64,000 bases of DNA from Cichorium intybus. Lineage: Eukaryota > Streptophyta > Magnoliopsida > Asterales > Asteraceae. Shown one piece after another: positions 11,919-24,432 of the stretch. The stretch covers positions 186,001 through 250,000 of the forward strand of contig JAKNSD010000055.1 of assembly GCA_023525715.1 (NCBI GenBank). Direction: 5' to 3'. The notes beneath the pieces are model-generated. The model was given only the letters and a program-made list of their open reading frames with translations, was not told the origin of the DNA and did no database searches. Position 1 is the stretch's first letter, and each line of letters opens with the position of its first letter. The translations under genes and the position numbers were made by a program.

Positions 11919-14898
11919 GGGTACACGACAAATTGTTAAAAATAACAGAAAAAATATCATTAAAAAATTCAAAATTTAAGGAGTTTCTCATGAACCTAGG
12001 TACACCAGAAATGTTTAAAATGATCACAAAGTGTAATTATAGGTAATTTTTGAATTTTACAAAAATTCAAAAATTAAGAATTTTTCATGTACCGGGGTAC
12101 ACGACAAATTGTTAAAAATAACAGAAAAAATATCATTAAATATTCAAAATTTAAGGAGTTTCTCATGAACCCAGGTACACCATAAATATTTAAAATAATC
12201 AAAAGTGTAATTATAGGTAATTTTTGAATTTTTCAAAAATTGAAAAATTAAGAATTTTTCATGTACCGGGGTACACGACAAATTGTTAAAAATAACAGAA
12301 AAAATTTCATTAAAAAATTCAAAATTTAAGGAGTTTCTCATGAACCTAGGTACACTATAAATGTTTAAAATGATCACAAAGTGTAATTATAGGTAATTTT
12401 TGAATTTTACAAAAATTGAAAAATTAAGAATTTTTCATGTACCGGGGTACACGACAAATTGTTAAAAATAACAGAAAAAATATCATTAAAAATTCAAAAT
12501 TTAAGGAGTTTCTCATGAACTCAGGTACACCATAAATGTTTAAAATGATCACAAAGTCTAATTATAGGTAATTTTTGAATTTTACAAAAATTCAAAAATT
12601 AAGAATTTTTCATGTACCGGGATACACGACAGATTGTGAAAAATAACAGATAAAATATCATTAAAAAATTCAAAATTGAAGGAGTTTCTCATGAACCTAG
12701 GTACACCAGAAATGTTTAAAATGATCACAAAGTGTAATTATAGGTAATTTTTGAATTTTACAAAAATTGATAAATTAAGAATTTTTCATGTACCGGGTTA
12801 CACTACAAATTGTTAAAAATAACAGAAAAATATCATTAAAAAATTCAAAATTTAAGGAGTTTCTCATGAACCCAGGTACACCATAAATGTTTAAAATGAT
12901 CACAAAGTGTAATTATAGGTAATTTTTGAATTTTAAAAAAATTAAAAAATTAAGAATTTTTCATGTACCGGGGTACACGACAAATTGTTAAAAATAACAG
13001 AAAAAATATCAATAAAAAATTCAAAATTTAAGGAGTTTCTCAAGAACCCAGGTACACCAGAAATGGTTAAAATGATCACAAAGTGTAATTATAGGTAATT
13101 TTTGAATTTTACAAAAATTCAAAAATTAAGAATTTTTCATGTACCGGGGTACACGACAAATTGTTAAAAATAACAGAAAAAATAACAATAAAAAATTCAA
13201 AATTTAAGGAGTTTCTCATAACCTAGGTACACCAGAAATGTTTAAAATGATCACTAAGTGTAATTATAGGTTATTTTTGAATTTTACAAAAATTGAAAAA
13301 TTAAGAATTTTTCATGTACCGGGTACATGACAAATTGTTAAAAATAACAGAAAAAATATCATTAAAAATTCAAAATTTAAGGAGTTTCTCATGAACCCAG
13401 GTTCACCAGAAATGTTGAAAATGATCACAAAGTGTAATTATAGGTAATTTTTGAATTTTACAAAAATTGAAAAATTAAGAATTTTTCATGTACCGGGGTA
13501 CACGACAAATTGTTAAAAATAACAGAAAAAATATCATTAAAAATTCAAAATTTAAGGAGTTTCTCATGAACCCAGGTACACCAGAAATGTTTAAAATGAT
13601 CACAAAGTGTAATTATAGGTAATTTTTGAATTTTACAAAAATTGAAAAATTAAGAATTTTTCATCTACCGGGGTACACGACAAATTGTTAAAAATAACAA
13701 AAAAAATATCATTAAAAATTTAAAATTTAAGGAGTTTCTCATGAACCCAGGTACACCATAAATGTTTAAAATGATCACAAAGTGTAATTATAGGTAATTT
13801 TTGAATTTTACAAAAATTGAAAAATTAAGAATTTTTCATGTACCGGGGTACACGACAAATTGTTAAAAATAACAGAAAAAATATCATTAAAAAATTCAAA
13901 ATTTAAGGAGTTTCTCATGAAGCTAGGTACACCAGAAATGTTTAAAATGATCACAAAGTGTAATTATAGGTAATTTTAGAATTTTACAAAAATTGAAAAA
14001 TTAAGAATTTTTCATGTACCGGGGTACACGACAAATTGTTAAAAATAACAGAAAAAATATCATTAAAAAATTCAAAATTTAAGGAGTTTCTCATGAACCT
14101 AGGTACACCAGAAATGTTTAAAATGATCAGAAAGTGTAATTATAGGTAATTTTTGACTTTTACAAAAATTCAAAAATTAAGAATTTTTCATGTACCGGGG
14201 TACACGACAAATTGTTAAAAATAACAGAAAAAATATCATTAAAAAATTCAAAATTTAAGGAGTTTCTCATGAACCTAGGTACACCAGAAATGTTTAAAAT
14301 GATCACAAAGTGTAATTATAGGTAATTTTTGAATTTTACAAAAATTCAAAAATTAAGAATTTTTCATGTACCGGGGTACACGACAAATTGTTAAAAATAA
14401 CAGAAAAAATATCATTAAATATTCAAAATTTAAGGAGTTTCTCATGAACCCAGGTACACCATAAATATTTAAAATAATCAAAAGTGTAATTATAGGTAAT
14501 TTTTGAATTTTTCAAAAATTGAAAAATTAAGAATTTTTAATGTACCGGGGTACACGACAAATTGTTAAAAATAACAGAAAAAATTTCATTAAAAAATTCA
14601 AAATTTAAGGAGTTTCTCATGAACCTAGGTACACTATAAATGTTTAAAATGATCACAAAGTGTAATTATAGGTAATTTTTGAATTTTACAAAAATTGAAA
14701 AATTAAGAATTTTTCATGTACCGGGGTACACGACAAATTGTTAAAAATAACAGAAAAAATATCATTAAAAATTCAAAATTTAAGGAGTTTCTCATGAACT
14801 CAGGTACACCATAAATGTTTAAAATGATCACAAAGTGTAATTATAGGTAATTTTTGAATTTTACAAAAATTCAAATATTAAGAATTTTTCATGTACCG
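11919..14898 (+). repeat. Variant HOR with S and T monomers; 13-monomer spacing
   Basis: Order F-G-H-S-T-M-N-O-P/B-C-D-R-E-F-G-H-S. S has gaactcagg, and T (12619) has gggatacacgacagattgtg with cagataaaa. The run C-D-R-E-F-G-H-S at 11217-12618 recurs at 13496-14898, an offset of about 2279 bp. A P/B hybrid at 13320 opens with gggtacatgac, one G short, and continues as ggttcaccag. The block ends where the divergent subfamily begins. Confidence 0.85.
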
Positions 14899-15603
14899 GG
14901 GTACACGACAAATTGTTAAAAATAACAGAAAAAACATCATTAAAAAATTCAAAATTTAAGGAGTTTATCATGAACCCAGGTACACCAGAAATGTTTAAAA
15001 TGATCACAAAGTGTAATTATAGGTAATTTTTGAATTTTACAAAAATTGAAAAATTAAGAATTTTTCATGTACCGGGGTACACGACAAATTGTTAAAAATA
15101 ACATAAAAAATATCATTAAAAAATTCAAAATTTAAGGAGTTTATCATGAACCCAGGTACACCAGAAATGTTTAAAATGATCACAAAGTGTAATTATAGGT
15201 AATTTTTGAATTTTACAAAAATTGAAAAATTAAGAATTTTTGATGTACCGGGGTATACGACAAATTGTTAAAAATAACATAAAAATATCAATAAAAAATT
15301 CAAAATTTAAGGAGTTTCTCATGAACCCAGGTACACCAGAAATGTTTCAAATGATCACAAAGTGTAATTATAGGTAATTTTTGAATTTTACAAAAATTCA
15401 AAAATTAAGAATTTTTCATGTACCGGGGTACACGACAAATTGTTAAAAATAACAGAAAAAAGATCATTAAAAAAATTCAAAATTTAAGGAGTTTATCATG
15501 AACCCAGGTACACCAGAAATGTTTTAAAATGATCACAAAGTGTAATTATAGGTAATTTTTGAATTTTACAGAAATGCAAAAATTAAGAATTTTTCATGTA
15601 CCG

Positions 15604-15769
15604 GGGTACATGACAAATTGTTAAAAAAATGTTATTAAAAAATTCAAAATTTAAGGAGTTTCTGAAGAACCTAGGTACACCAGAAATGTTTAAAATGATC
15701 ACAAAGCGTCATTATTGGTAATTTTTGAATTTTACAAAAATTGAAAAATTAAGAATTTTTCGTGTACCT
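15604..15769 (+). repeat. 166-bp monomer with 10-bp deletion, copy 1
   Basis: The head reads gacaaattgttaaaaaaatgttattaaaaaattc, 10 bp shorter than the usual stretch. The monomer also carries tttctgaagaacctagg and aaagcgtcattattgg. The same deletion and neighbouring variants recur at 18418-18583, so they descend from one event that was then duplicated. Confidence 0.88.
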
Positions 15770-15778
15770 AGGTACACG
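15761..15778. repeat. 18-bp perfect palindrome at a monomer junction
   Basis: CGTGTACCTAGGTACACG equals its own reverse complement. The usual junction here is CATGTACCGGGGTACACG, an imperfect dyad with a GG centre; A-to-G and GG-to-TA changes have made it perfect and created an AvrII core like that of the mid-monomer CCTAGG. The related copy at 18575-18592 reads CGTGTACCTGGGTACACG, one base from perfect. Confidence 0.9.
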
Positions 15779-18417
15779 ACAAATTGTTAAAAATAACATA
15801 AAAAATATCATAAAAAAATTCAAAATTTAAAGAGTTTCTCATGAACCCAGGTACACGAGAAATGTTTTAAAATGATCATAAAGTGTAATTATAGGTAATT
15901 TTTGAATTTTACAAAAATTCAAAAATTAAGAATTTTTCATGTAACGGGGTACACGACAAATTGTTAAAAATAACAGAAAAAACATCATTAAAAAATTCAA
16001 AATTTAAGGAGTTTCTCAAGAACCCAGGTACACCAGAAATGTTTAAAATGATCACAAAGTGTAATTATAGGTAATTTTTGAATTTTACAAAAATTCAAAA
16101 ATTAAGAATTTTTCATGTACCGGGGAACACGACAAATTGTTAAAAATAACAGAAAAAACGTCATTAAAAAAATAAAAATTTAAGGAGTTTATCATGAACC
16201 CAGGTACACCAGAAATGTTTAAAATGATCACAAAGTGTAATTATAGGTAATTTTTAAATTTTACAAAAATTGAAATATTAAGAATTTTTCATGTACCGGG
16301 GTACACGACAAATTGTTAAAAATAACATAAAAAATATCATTAAAAAATTCAAAATTTAAGGAGTTTCTCATGAACCCAGGTACACCAGAAATGTTTTAAA
16401 ATGATCACAAAGTGTAATTATAGGTAATTTTTGAATTTTACAAAAATTCAAAAATTAAGAATTTGTCATGTACCGGGGTACACGACAAATTGTTAAAAAT
16501 AACAGAAAAAACATCATTAAAAAATTCAAAATTTAAGGAGTTTATCATGAACCCAGGTACACCAGAAATGTTTAAAATGATCACAAAGTGTAATTATAGG
16601 TAATTTTTGAATTTTACAAAAATTGAAAAATTAAGAATTTTTCATGTACCGGGGTACACGACAAATTGTTAAAAATAACATAAAAAATATCATTAAAAAA
16701 TTCAAAATTTAAGGAGTTTATCATGAACCCAGGTACACCAGAAATGTTTAAAATGATCACAAAGAGTAATTATAGGTAATTTTTGAATTTTACAAAAATT
16801 GAAAAATTAAGAATTTTTCATGTACCGGGGTAGACGACAAATTGTTAAAAATAACATAAAAAATATCATTAAAAAATTCAAAATTTAAGGAGTTTCTCAT
16901 GAACCCAGGTACACCAGAAATGTTTAAAATGATCACAAAGTGTAATTATAGGTAATTTTTGAATTTTACAAAAATTGAAAAATTAAGAATTTTTGATGTA
17001 CCGGGGTATACGACAAATTGTTAAAAATCACATAAAAATATCAATAAAAAATTCAAAATTTAAGGAGTTTCTCATGAACCCAGGTACACCAGAAATGTTT
17101 TCAAATGATCACAAAGTGTAATTATAGGTAATTTTTGAATTTTACAAAAATTCAAAAATTAAGAATTTTTCATGTACCGGGGTACACGACAAATTGTTAA
17201 AAATAACAGAAAAAAGATCATTAAAAAAATTCAAAATTTAAGGAGTTTATCATGAACCCAGGTACACCAGAAATGTTTAAAATGATCAAAAAGTGTAATT
17301 ATAGGTAATTTTTGAATTTTACAAAAATTGAAAAATTAAGAATTTTTCATGTACCGGGGTACACGACAAATTGTTAAAAATAACAGAAAAAACATCATTA
17401 AAAAATTCAAAATTTAAGGAGTTTCTCATGAACCCAGGTACACTAGAAATGTTTAAAATGATCACAAAGTGTAATTATAGGTAATTTTTGAATTTTACAA
17501 AAATTGAAAAATTAAGAATTTTTCATGTACCGGGGTACACGACAAATTGTTAAAAATAACATAAAAAATATCATTAAAAAATTCAAAATTTAAGGAGTTT
17601 CTAATGAACCCAGGTACACTAGAAATGTTTTAAAATGATCACAAAGTGTAATTATAGGTAATTTTTGAATTTCACAAAAATTCAAAAATTAATAATTTTT
17701 CATGTACCGGGGTACACGACAAATTGTTAAAAATAACAGAAAAAACATCATTAAAAAATTCAAAATTTAAGGAGTTTATCATGAACCCAGGTACACCAGA
17801 AATGTTTAAAATGATCACAAAGTGTAATTATAGGTAATTTTTGAATTTTACAAAAATTGAAAAATTAAGAATATTTGATGTACCGGGGTATACGACAAAT
17901 TGTTAAAAATAATATAAAAAATATCATTAAAAAATTCAAAATTTAAGGAGTTTCTCATGAACCCAGGTACACCAGAAATGTTTTCAAATGATCACAAATT
18001 GTAATTATAGGTACTTTTTGAATTTTACAAAAATTCAAAAATTAAGAATTTTTCATGTACCGGAGTACACGACAAATTGTTAAAAATAATAGAAAAAACA
18101 TCATTAAAAAAATTCAAAATTTAAGGAGTTTATCATGAACCCAGGTACACCAGAAATGTTTAAAATGATCAAAAAGTGTAATTATAGGTAATTTTTGAAT
18201 TTTACAAAAATTGAAAAATTAAGAATTTTTCATGTACCGGGGTACACGACAAATTGTTAAAAATAACATAAAAAATATCATTAAAAAAATTCAAAATTTA
18301 AGGAGTTTCTCATGAACCCAGGTACACCAGAAATGTTTTAAAATGATCACAAAGTGTAATTATAGGTAATTTTTGAATTTTACATAAATGCAAAAATTAA
18401 GAATTTTTCATGTACCG

Positions 18418-18583
18418 GGGTACATGACAAATTGTTAAAAAAATGTTATTAAAAAATTCAAAATTTAAGGAGTTTCTGAAGAACCTAGGTACACCAGAAA
18501 TGTTTAAAATGATCACAAAGCGTAATTATAGGTAATTTTTGAATTTTACAAAAATTGAAAAATTAAGAATTTTTCGTGTACCT
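18418..18583 (+). repeat. 166-bp monomer with 10-bp deletion, copy 2
   Basis: It carries the same ttgttaaaaaaatgttatt deletion and tttctgaagaacctagg as 15604-15769, and the same exit ttttcgtgtacc. It differs by keeping aaagcgtaattatagg where copy 1 has aaagcgtcattattgg. The two are 2814 bp apart. Confidence 0.88.
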
Positions 18584-19639
18584 GGGTACACGACAAATTG
18601 TTAAAAATAACATAAAAATATCATAAAAAAATTCAAAATTTAAGGAGTTTCTCATGAACCCAGGTACACCAGAAATGTTTTAAAATGATCATAAAGTGTA
18701 ATTATAGGTAATTTTTGAATTTTACAAAAATTCAAAAATTAAGAATTTTTCATGTACCGGGGTACACGACAAATTGTTAAAAATAACATAAAAAATATCA
18801 TTAAAAAATTCAAAATTTAAGGAGTTTATCAAGAACCCAGGTACACCAGAAATGTTTAAAATGATCACAAAGTGTAATTATAGGTAATTTTTGAATTTTA
18901 CAAAAATTGAAAAATTAAGAATTTTTCATGTACCGGGGTACACGACAAATTGTTAAAAATAACAGAAAAAATATCATTAAAAAATTCAAAATTTAAGGAG
19001 TTTCTCATGAACCTAGGTACACCAGAAATGTTTAAAATGATCAGAAAGTGTAATTATAGGTAATTTTTGACTTTTACAAAAATTCAAAAATTAAGAATTT
19101 TTCATGTACCGGGGTACACGACAAATTGTTAAAAATAACAGAAAAAATATCATTAAAAAATTCAAAATTTAAGGAGTTTCTCATGAACCTAGGTACACCA
19201 GAAATGTTTAAAATGATCACAAAGTGTAATTATAGGTAATTTTTGAATTTTACAAAAATTGAAAAATTAAGAATTTTTCATGTACCGGGGTACACGACAA
19301 ATTGTTAAAAATAACAGAAAAAATATCATTAAAAAATTCAAAATTTAAGGAGTTTCTCATGAACCCAGGTACACCATAAATGTTTAAAATGATCACAAAG
19401 TGTAATTATAGGTAATTTTTGAATTTTACAAAAATTGAAAAATTAAGAATTTTTCATGTACCGGGGTAGACGACAAATTGTTAAAAATAACATAAAAAAT
19501 ATCATTAAAAAATTCAAAATTTAAGGAGTTTCTCATGAAGCCAGGTACACCAGAAATGTTTAAAATGATCACAAAGTGTAATTATAGGTAATTTTAGAAT
19601 TTTACAAAAATTGAAAAATTAAGAATTTTTCATGTACCG

Positions 19640-21399
19640 GGGTATACGACAAATTGTTAAAAATCACATAAAAATATCATTAAAAAATTCAAAATTTAAG
19701 GAGTTTCTCATGAACCTAGGTACACCAGAAATGTTTAAAATGATCAGAAAGTGTAATTATAGGTAATTTTTGACTTTTACAAAAATTCAAAAATTAAGAA
19801 TTTTTCATGTACCGGGGTACACGACAAATTGTTAAAAATAACAGAAAAAATATCATTAAAAAATTCAAAATTTAAGGAGTTTCTCATGAACCTAGGTACA
19901 CCAGAAATGTTTAAAATGATCACAAAGTGTAATTATAGGTAATTTTTGAATTTTACAAAAATTGAAAAATTAAGAATTTTTCATGTACCGGGGTACACGA
20001 CAAATTGTTAAAAATAACATAAAAAATATCATTAAAAAATTCAAAATTTAAGGAGTTTATCATGAACCCAGGTACACCAGAAATGTTTAAAATGATCACA
20101 AAGAGTAATTATAGGTAATTTTTGAATTTTACAAAAATTGAAAAATTAAGAATTTTTCATGTACCGGGGTAGACGACAAATTGTTAAAAATAACATAAAA
20201 AATATCATTAAAAAATTCAAAATTTAAGGAGTTTCTCATGAACCCAGGTACACCAGAAATGTTTAAAATGATCACAAAGTGTAATTATAGGTAATTTTTG
20301 AATTTTACAAAAATTGAAAAATTAAGAATTTTTGATGTACCGGGGTATACGACAAATTGTTAAAAATCACATAAAAATATCAATAAAAAATTCAAAATTT
20401 AAGGAGTTTCTCATGAACCCAGGTACACCAGAAATGTTTTCAAATGATCACAAAGTGTAATTATAGGTAATTTTTGAATTTTAAAAAAATTCAAAAATTA
20501 AGAATTTTTCATGTACCGGGGTACACGACAAATTGTTAAAAATAACAGAAAAAAGATCATTAAAAAAATTCAAAATTTAAGGAGTTTCTCATGAACCTAG
20601 GTACACCAGAAATGTTTAAAATGATCAGAAAGTGTAATTATAGGTAATTTTTGACTTTTACAAAAATTCAAAAATTAAGAATTTTTCATGTACCGGGGTA
20701 CACGACAAATTGTTAAAAATAACAGAAAAAATATCATTAAAAAATTCAAAATTTAAGGAGTTTCTCATGAACCTAGGTACACCAGAAATGTTTAAAATGA
20801 TCACAAAGTGTAATTATAGGTAATTTTTGAATTTTACAAAAATTGAAAAATTAAGAATTTTTCATGTACCGGGGTACACGACAAATTGTTAAATATAACA
20901 TAAAAAATATCATTAAAAAATTCAAAATTTAAGGAGTTTATCATGAACCCAGGTACACCAGAAATGTTTAAAATGATCACAAAGAGTAATTATAGGTAAT
21001 TTTTGAATTTTACAAAAATTGAAAAATTAAGAATTTTTCATGTACCGGGGTAGACGACAAATTGTTAAAAATAACATAAAAAATATCATTAAAAAATTCA
21101 AAATTTAAGGAGTTTCTCATGAACCCAGGTACACCAGAAATGTTTAAAATGATCACAAAGTGTAATTATAGGTAATTTTTGAATTTTACAAAAATTGAAA
21201 AATTAAGAATTTTTGATGTACCGGGGTATACGACAAATTGTTAAAAATCACATAAAAATATCAATAAAAAATTCAAAATTTAAGGAGTTTCTCATGAACC
21301 CAGGTACACCAGAAATGTTTTCAAATGATCACAAAGTGTAATTATAGGTAATTTTTGAATTTTACAAAAATTCAAAAATTAAGAATTTTTCATGTACCG
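19640..21399 (+). repeat. 5-monomer HOR in two copies (879 and 881 bp)
   Basis: Units start at 19640 and 20519, and a third start at 21400 keeps only the E-F part. Each holds E, F, then the gtttatc/aaagagtaatt monomer, the gggtagacgac monomer and the gggtatacgac/ttttcaaatgatc monomer. The first unit begins with a hybrid (gggtatacgac head), the second with agaaaaaagatcatt. A 4-monomer version follows at 21929-22632. Confidence 0.83.
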
Positions 21400-23510
21400 G
21401 GGTACACGACAAATTGTTAAAAATAACAGAAAAAAGATCATTAAAAAAATTCAAAATTTAAGGAGTTTCTCATGAACCTAGGTACACCAGAAATGTTTAA
21501 AATGATCAGAAAGTGTAATTATAGGTAATTTTTGACTTTTACAAAAATTCAAAAATTAAGAATTTTTCATGTACCGGGGTACACGACAAATTGTTAAAAA
21601 TAACAGAAAAAATATCATTAAAAAATTCAAAATTTAAGGAGTTTCTCATGAACCTAGGTACACCAGAAATGTTTAAAATGATCACAAAGTGTAATTATAG
21701 GTAATTTTTGAATTTTACAAAAATTGAAAAATTAAGAATTTTTCATGTACCGGGGTACACGACAAATTGTTAAAAATAACATAAAAAATATCATTAAAAA
21801 ATTCAAAATTTAAGGAGTTTCTCATGAAGCTAGGTACACCAGAAATGTTTAAAATGATCACAAAGTGTAATTATAGGTAATTTTAGAATTTTACAAAAAT
21901 TGAAAAATTAAGAATTTTTCATGTACCGGGGTACACGACAAATTGTTAAAAATAACAGAAAAAATATCATTAAAAAATTCAAAATTTAAGGAGTTTCTCA
22001 TGAACCTAGGTACACCAGAAATGTTTAAAATGATCAGAAAGTGTAATTATAGGTAATTTTTGACTTTTACAAAAATTCAAAAATTAAGAATTTTTCATGT
22101 ACCGGGGTACACGACAAATTGTTAAAAATAACAGAAAAAATATCATTAAAAAATTCAAAATTTAAGGAGTTTCTCATGAACCTAGGTACACCAGAAATGT
22201 TTAAAATGATCACAAAGTGTAATTATAGGTAATTTTTGAATTTTACAAAAATTGAAAAATTAAGAATTTTTCATGTACCGGGGTACACGACAAATTGTTA
22301 AAAATAACATAAAAAATATCATTAAAAAATTCAAAATTTAAGGAGTTTATCATGAACCCAGGTACACCAGAAATGTTTAAAATGATCACAAAGAGTAATT
22401 ATAGGTAATTTTTGAATTTTACAAAAATTGAAAAATTAAGAATTTTTCATGTACCGGGGTAGACGACAAATTGTTAAAAATAACATAAAAAATATCATTA
22501 AAAAATTCAAAATTTAAGGAGTTTCTCATGAACCCAGGTACACCAGAAATGTTTAAAATGATCACAAAGTGTAATTATAGGTAATTTTTGAATTTTACAA
22601 AAATTGAAAAATTAAGAATTTTTGATGTACCGGGGTATACGACAAATTGTTAAAAATCACATAAAAATATCAATAAAAAATTCAAAATTTAAGGAGTTTC
22701 TCATGAACCTAGGTACACCAGAAATGTTTAAAATGATCAGAAAGTGTAATTATAGGTAATTTTTGACTTTTACAAAAATTCAAAAATTAAGAATTTTTCA
22801 TGTACCGGGGTACACGACAAATTGTTAAAAATAACAGAAAAAATATCATTAAAAAATTCAAAATTTAAGGAGTTTCTCATGAACCTAGGTACACCAGAAA
22901 TGTTTAAAATGATCACAAAGTGTAATTATAGGTAATTTTTGAATTTTACAAAAATTGAAAAATTAAGAATTTTTCATGTACCGGGGTACACGACAAATTG
23001 TTAAAAATAACATAAAAAATATCATTAAAAAATTCAAAATTTAAGGAGTTTATCATGAACCCAGGTACACCAGAAATGTTTAAAATGATCACAAAGTGTA
23101 ATTATAGGTAATTTTTGAATTTTACAAAAATTGAAAAATTAAGAATTTTTCATGTACCGGGTACACGACAAATTGTTAAAAATAACAGAAAAAATATCAT
23201 TAAAAAATTCAAAATTTAAGGAGTTTCTCATGAACCTAGGTACACCAGAAATGTTTAAAATGATCAGAAAGTGTAATTATAGGTAATTTTTGACTTTTAC
23301 AAAAATTCAAAAATTAAGAATTTTTCATGTACCGGGGTACACGACAAATTGTTAAAAATAACAGAAAAAATATCATTAAAAAATTCAAAATTTAAGGAGT
23401 TTCTCATGAACCTAGGTACACCAGAAATGTTTAAAATGATCACAAAGTGTAATTATAGGTAATTTTTGAATTTTACAAAAATTGAAAAATTAAGAATTTT
23501 TCATGTACCG

Positions 23511-23729
23511 GGGTACACGACAAATTGTTAAAAATAACATAAAAAATATCATTAAAAAATTCAAAATTTAAGGAGTTTAACAGAAAAAATATCATTAAAA
23601 AATTCAAAATTTAAGGAGTTTCTCATGAACCTAGGTACACCAGAAATGTTTAAAATGATCAGAAAGTGTAATTATAGGTAATTTTTGACTTTTACAAAAA
23701 TTCAAAAATTAAGAATTTTTCATGTACCG
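23511..23729 (+). repeat. 219-bp monomer with 43-bp internal duplication
   Basis: The 43 bp at 23536-23578 (aacataaaaaatatc through aaggagttt) are followed directly by a near copy at 23579-23621 (aacagaaaaaatatc through aaggagttt). The single difference, cat versus cag, is diagnostic: the first copy is of the divergent subfamily, the second of the E/F family. The monomer is therefore a misaligned recombination joint, 43 bp longer than normal. An assembly error at a near-identical repeat is the alternative. Confidence 0.87.
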
Positions 23730-24432
23730 GGGTACACGACAAATTGTTAAAAATAACAGAAAAAATATCATTAAAAAATTCAAAATTTAAGGAGTTTCTC
23801 ATGAACCTAGGTACACCAGAAATGTTTAAAATGATCACAAAGTGTAATTATAGGTAATTTTTGAATTTTACAAAAATTGAAAAATTAAGAATTTTTCATG
23901 TACCGGGGTACACGACAAATTGTTAAAAATAACAGAAAAAATATCATTAAAAAATTCAAAATTTAAGGAGTTTCTCATGAACCTAGGTACACCAGAAATG
24001 TTTAAAATGATCACAAAGTGTAATTATAGGTAATTTTTGAATTTTTCAAAAATTGAAAAATTAAGAATTTTTCATGTACCGGGGTACACGACAAATTGTT
24101 AAAAATAACAGAAAAAATATCATTAAAAAATTCAAAATTTAAGGAGTTTCTCATGAACCTAGGTACACCAGAAATGTTAAAAATGATCACAAAGTGTAAT
24201 TATAGGTAATTTTTGAATTTTACAAAAATTGAAAAATTAAGAATTTTTCATGTACCGGGGTACACGACAAATTGTTAAAAATAACATAAAAAATATCATT
24301 AAAAAATTCAAAATTTAAGGAGTTTATCATGAACCCAGGTACACCAGAAATGTTTAAAATGATCACAAAGTGTAATTATAGGTAATTTTTGAATTTTACA
24401 AAAATTCAAATATTAAGAATTTTTCATGTACC

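Larger units (their letters stand above)
14899..18935 (+). repeat. Divergent monomer subfamily block
   Basis: These monomers share variants that are absent or rare elsewhere: acatcatt or agatcatt, aacataaaaaatatc, gtttatcatgaaccc, aatgttttaaaatg and ttttcaaatgatc. Exits such as ttttgatgtaccggggtatacgac also recur. They follow no canonical type order. Homologous odd monomers at 15604 and 18418 sit 2814 bp apart, suggesting a roughly 16-monomer period. Singleton changes look denser here than in the flanks, as expected of an older, less homogenised layer. Confidence 0.85.
18936..24432 (+). repeat. Interleaved E/F and divergent-subfamily monomers
   Basis: Pairs of E (gatcagaaag, gacttttac) and F monomers alternate with one to three divergent monomers: gtttatcatg with aaagagtaatt; gggtagacgac; and gggtatacgac with aaatcacataaaaatatc. 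gatcagaaag recurs near 19042, 19742, 20622, 21504, 22032, 22735, 23265 and 23658, so spacing varies from 2 to 5 monomers. One R monomer occurs at 21753. Some monomers are hybrids, such as 19640 and 22633, with a divergent head and an E tail. The block looks like the product of recombination between two subfamilies. Confidence 0.83.

Noticed and set aside
23511..23729. Mobile-element insertion or target-site duplication
   Set aside because: The extra 43 bp are satellite sequence identical, apart from one base, to the adjacent stretch. There are no terminal repeats or foreign bases.
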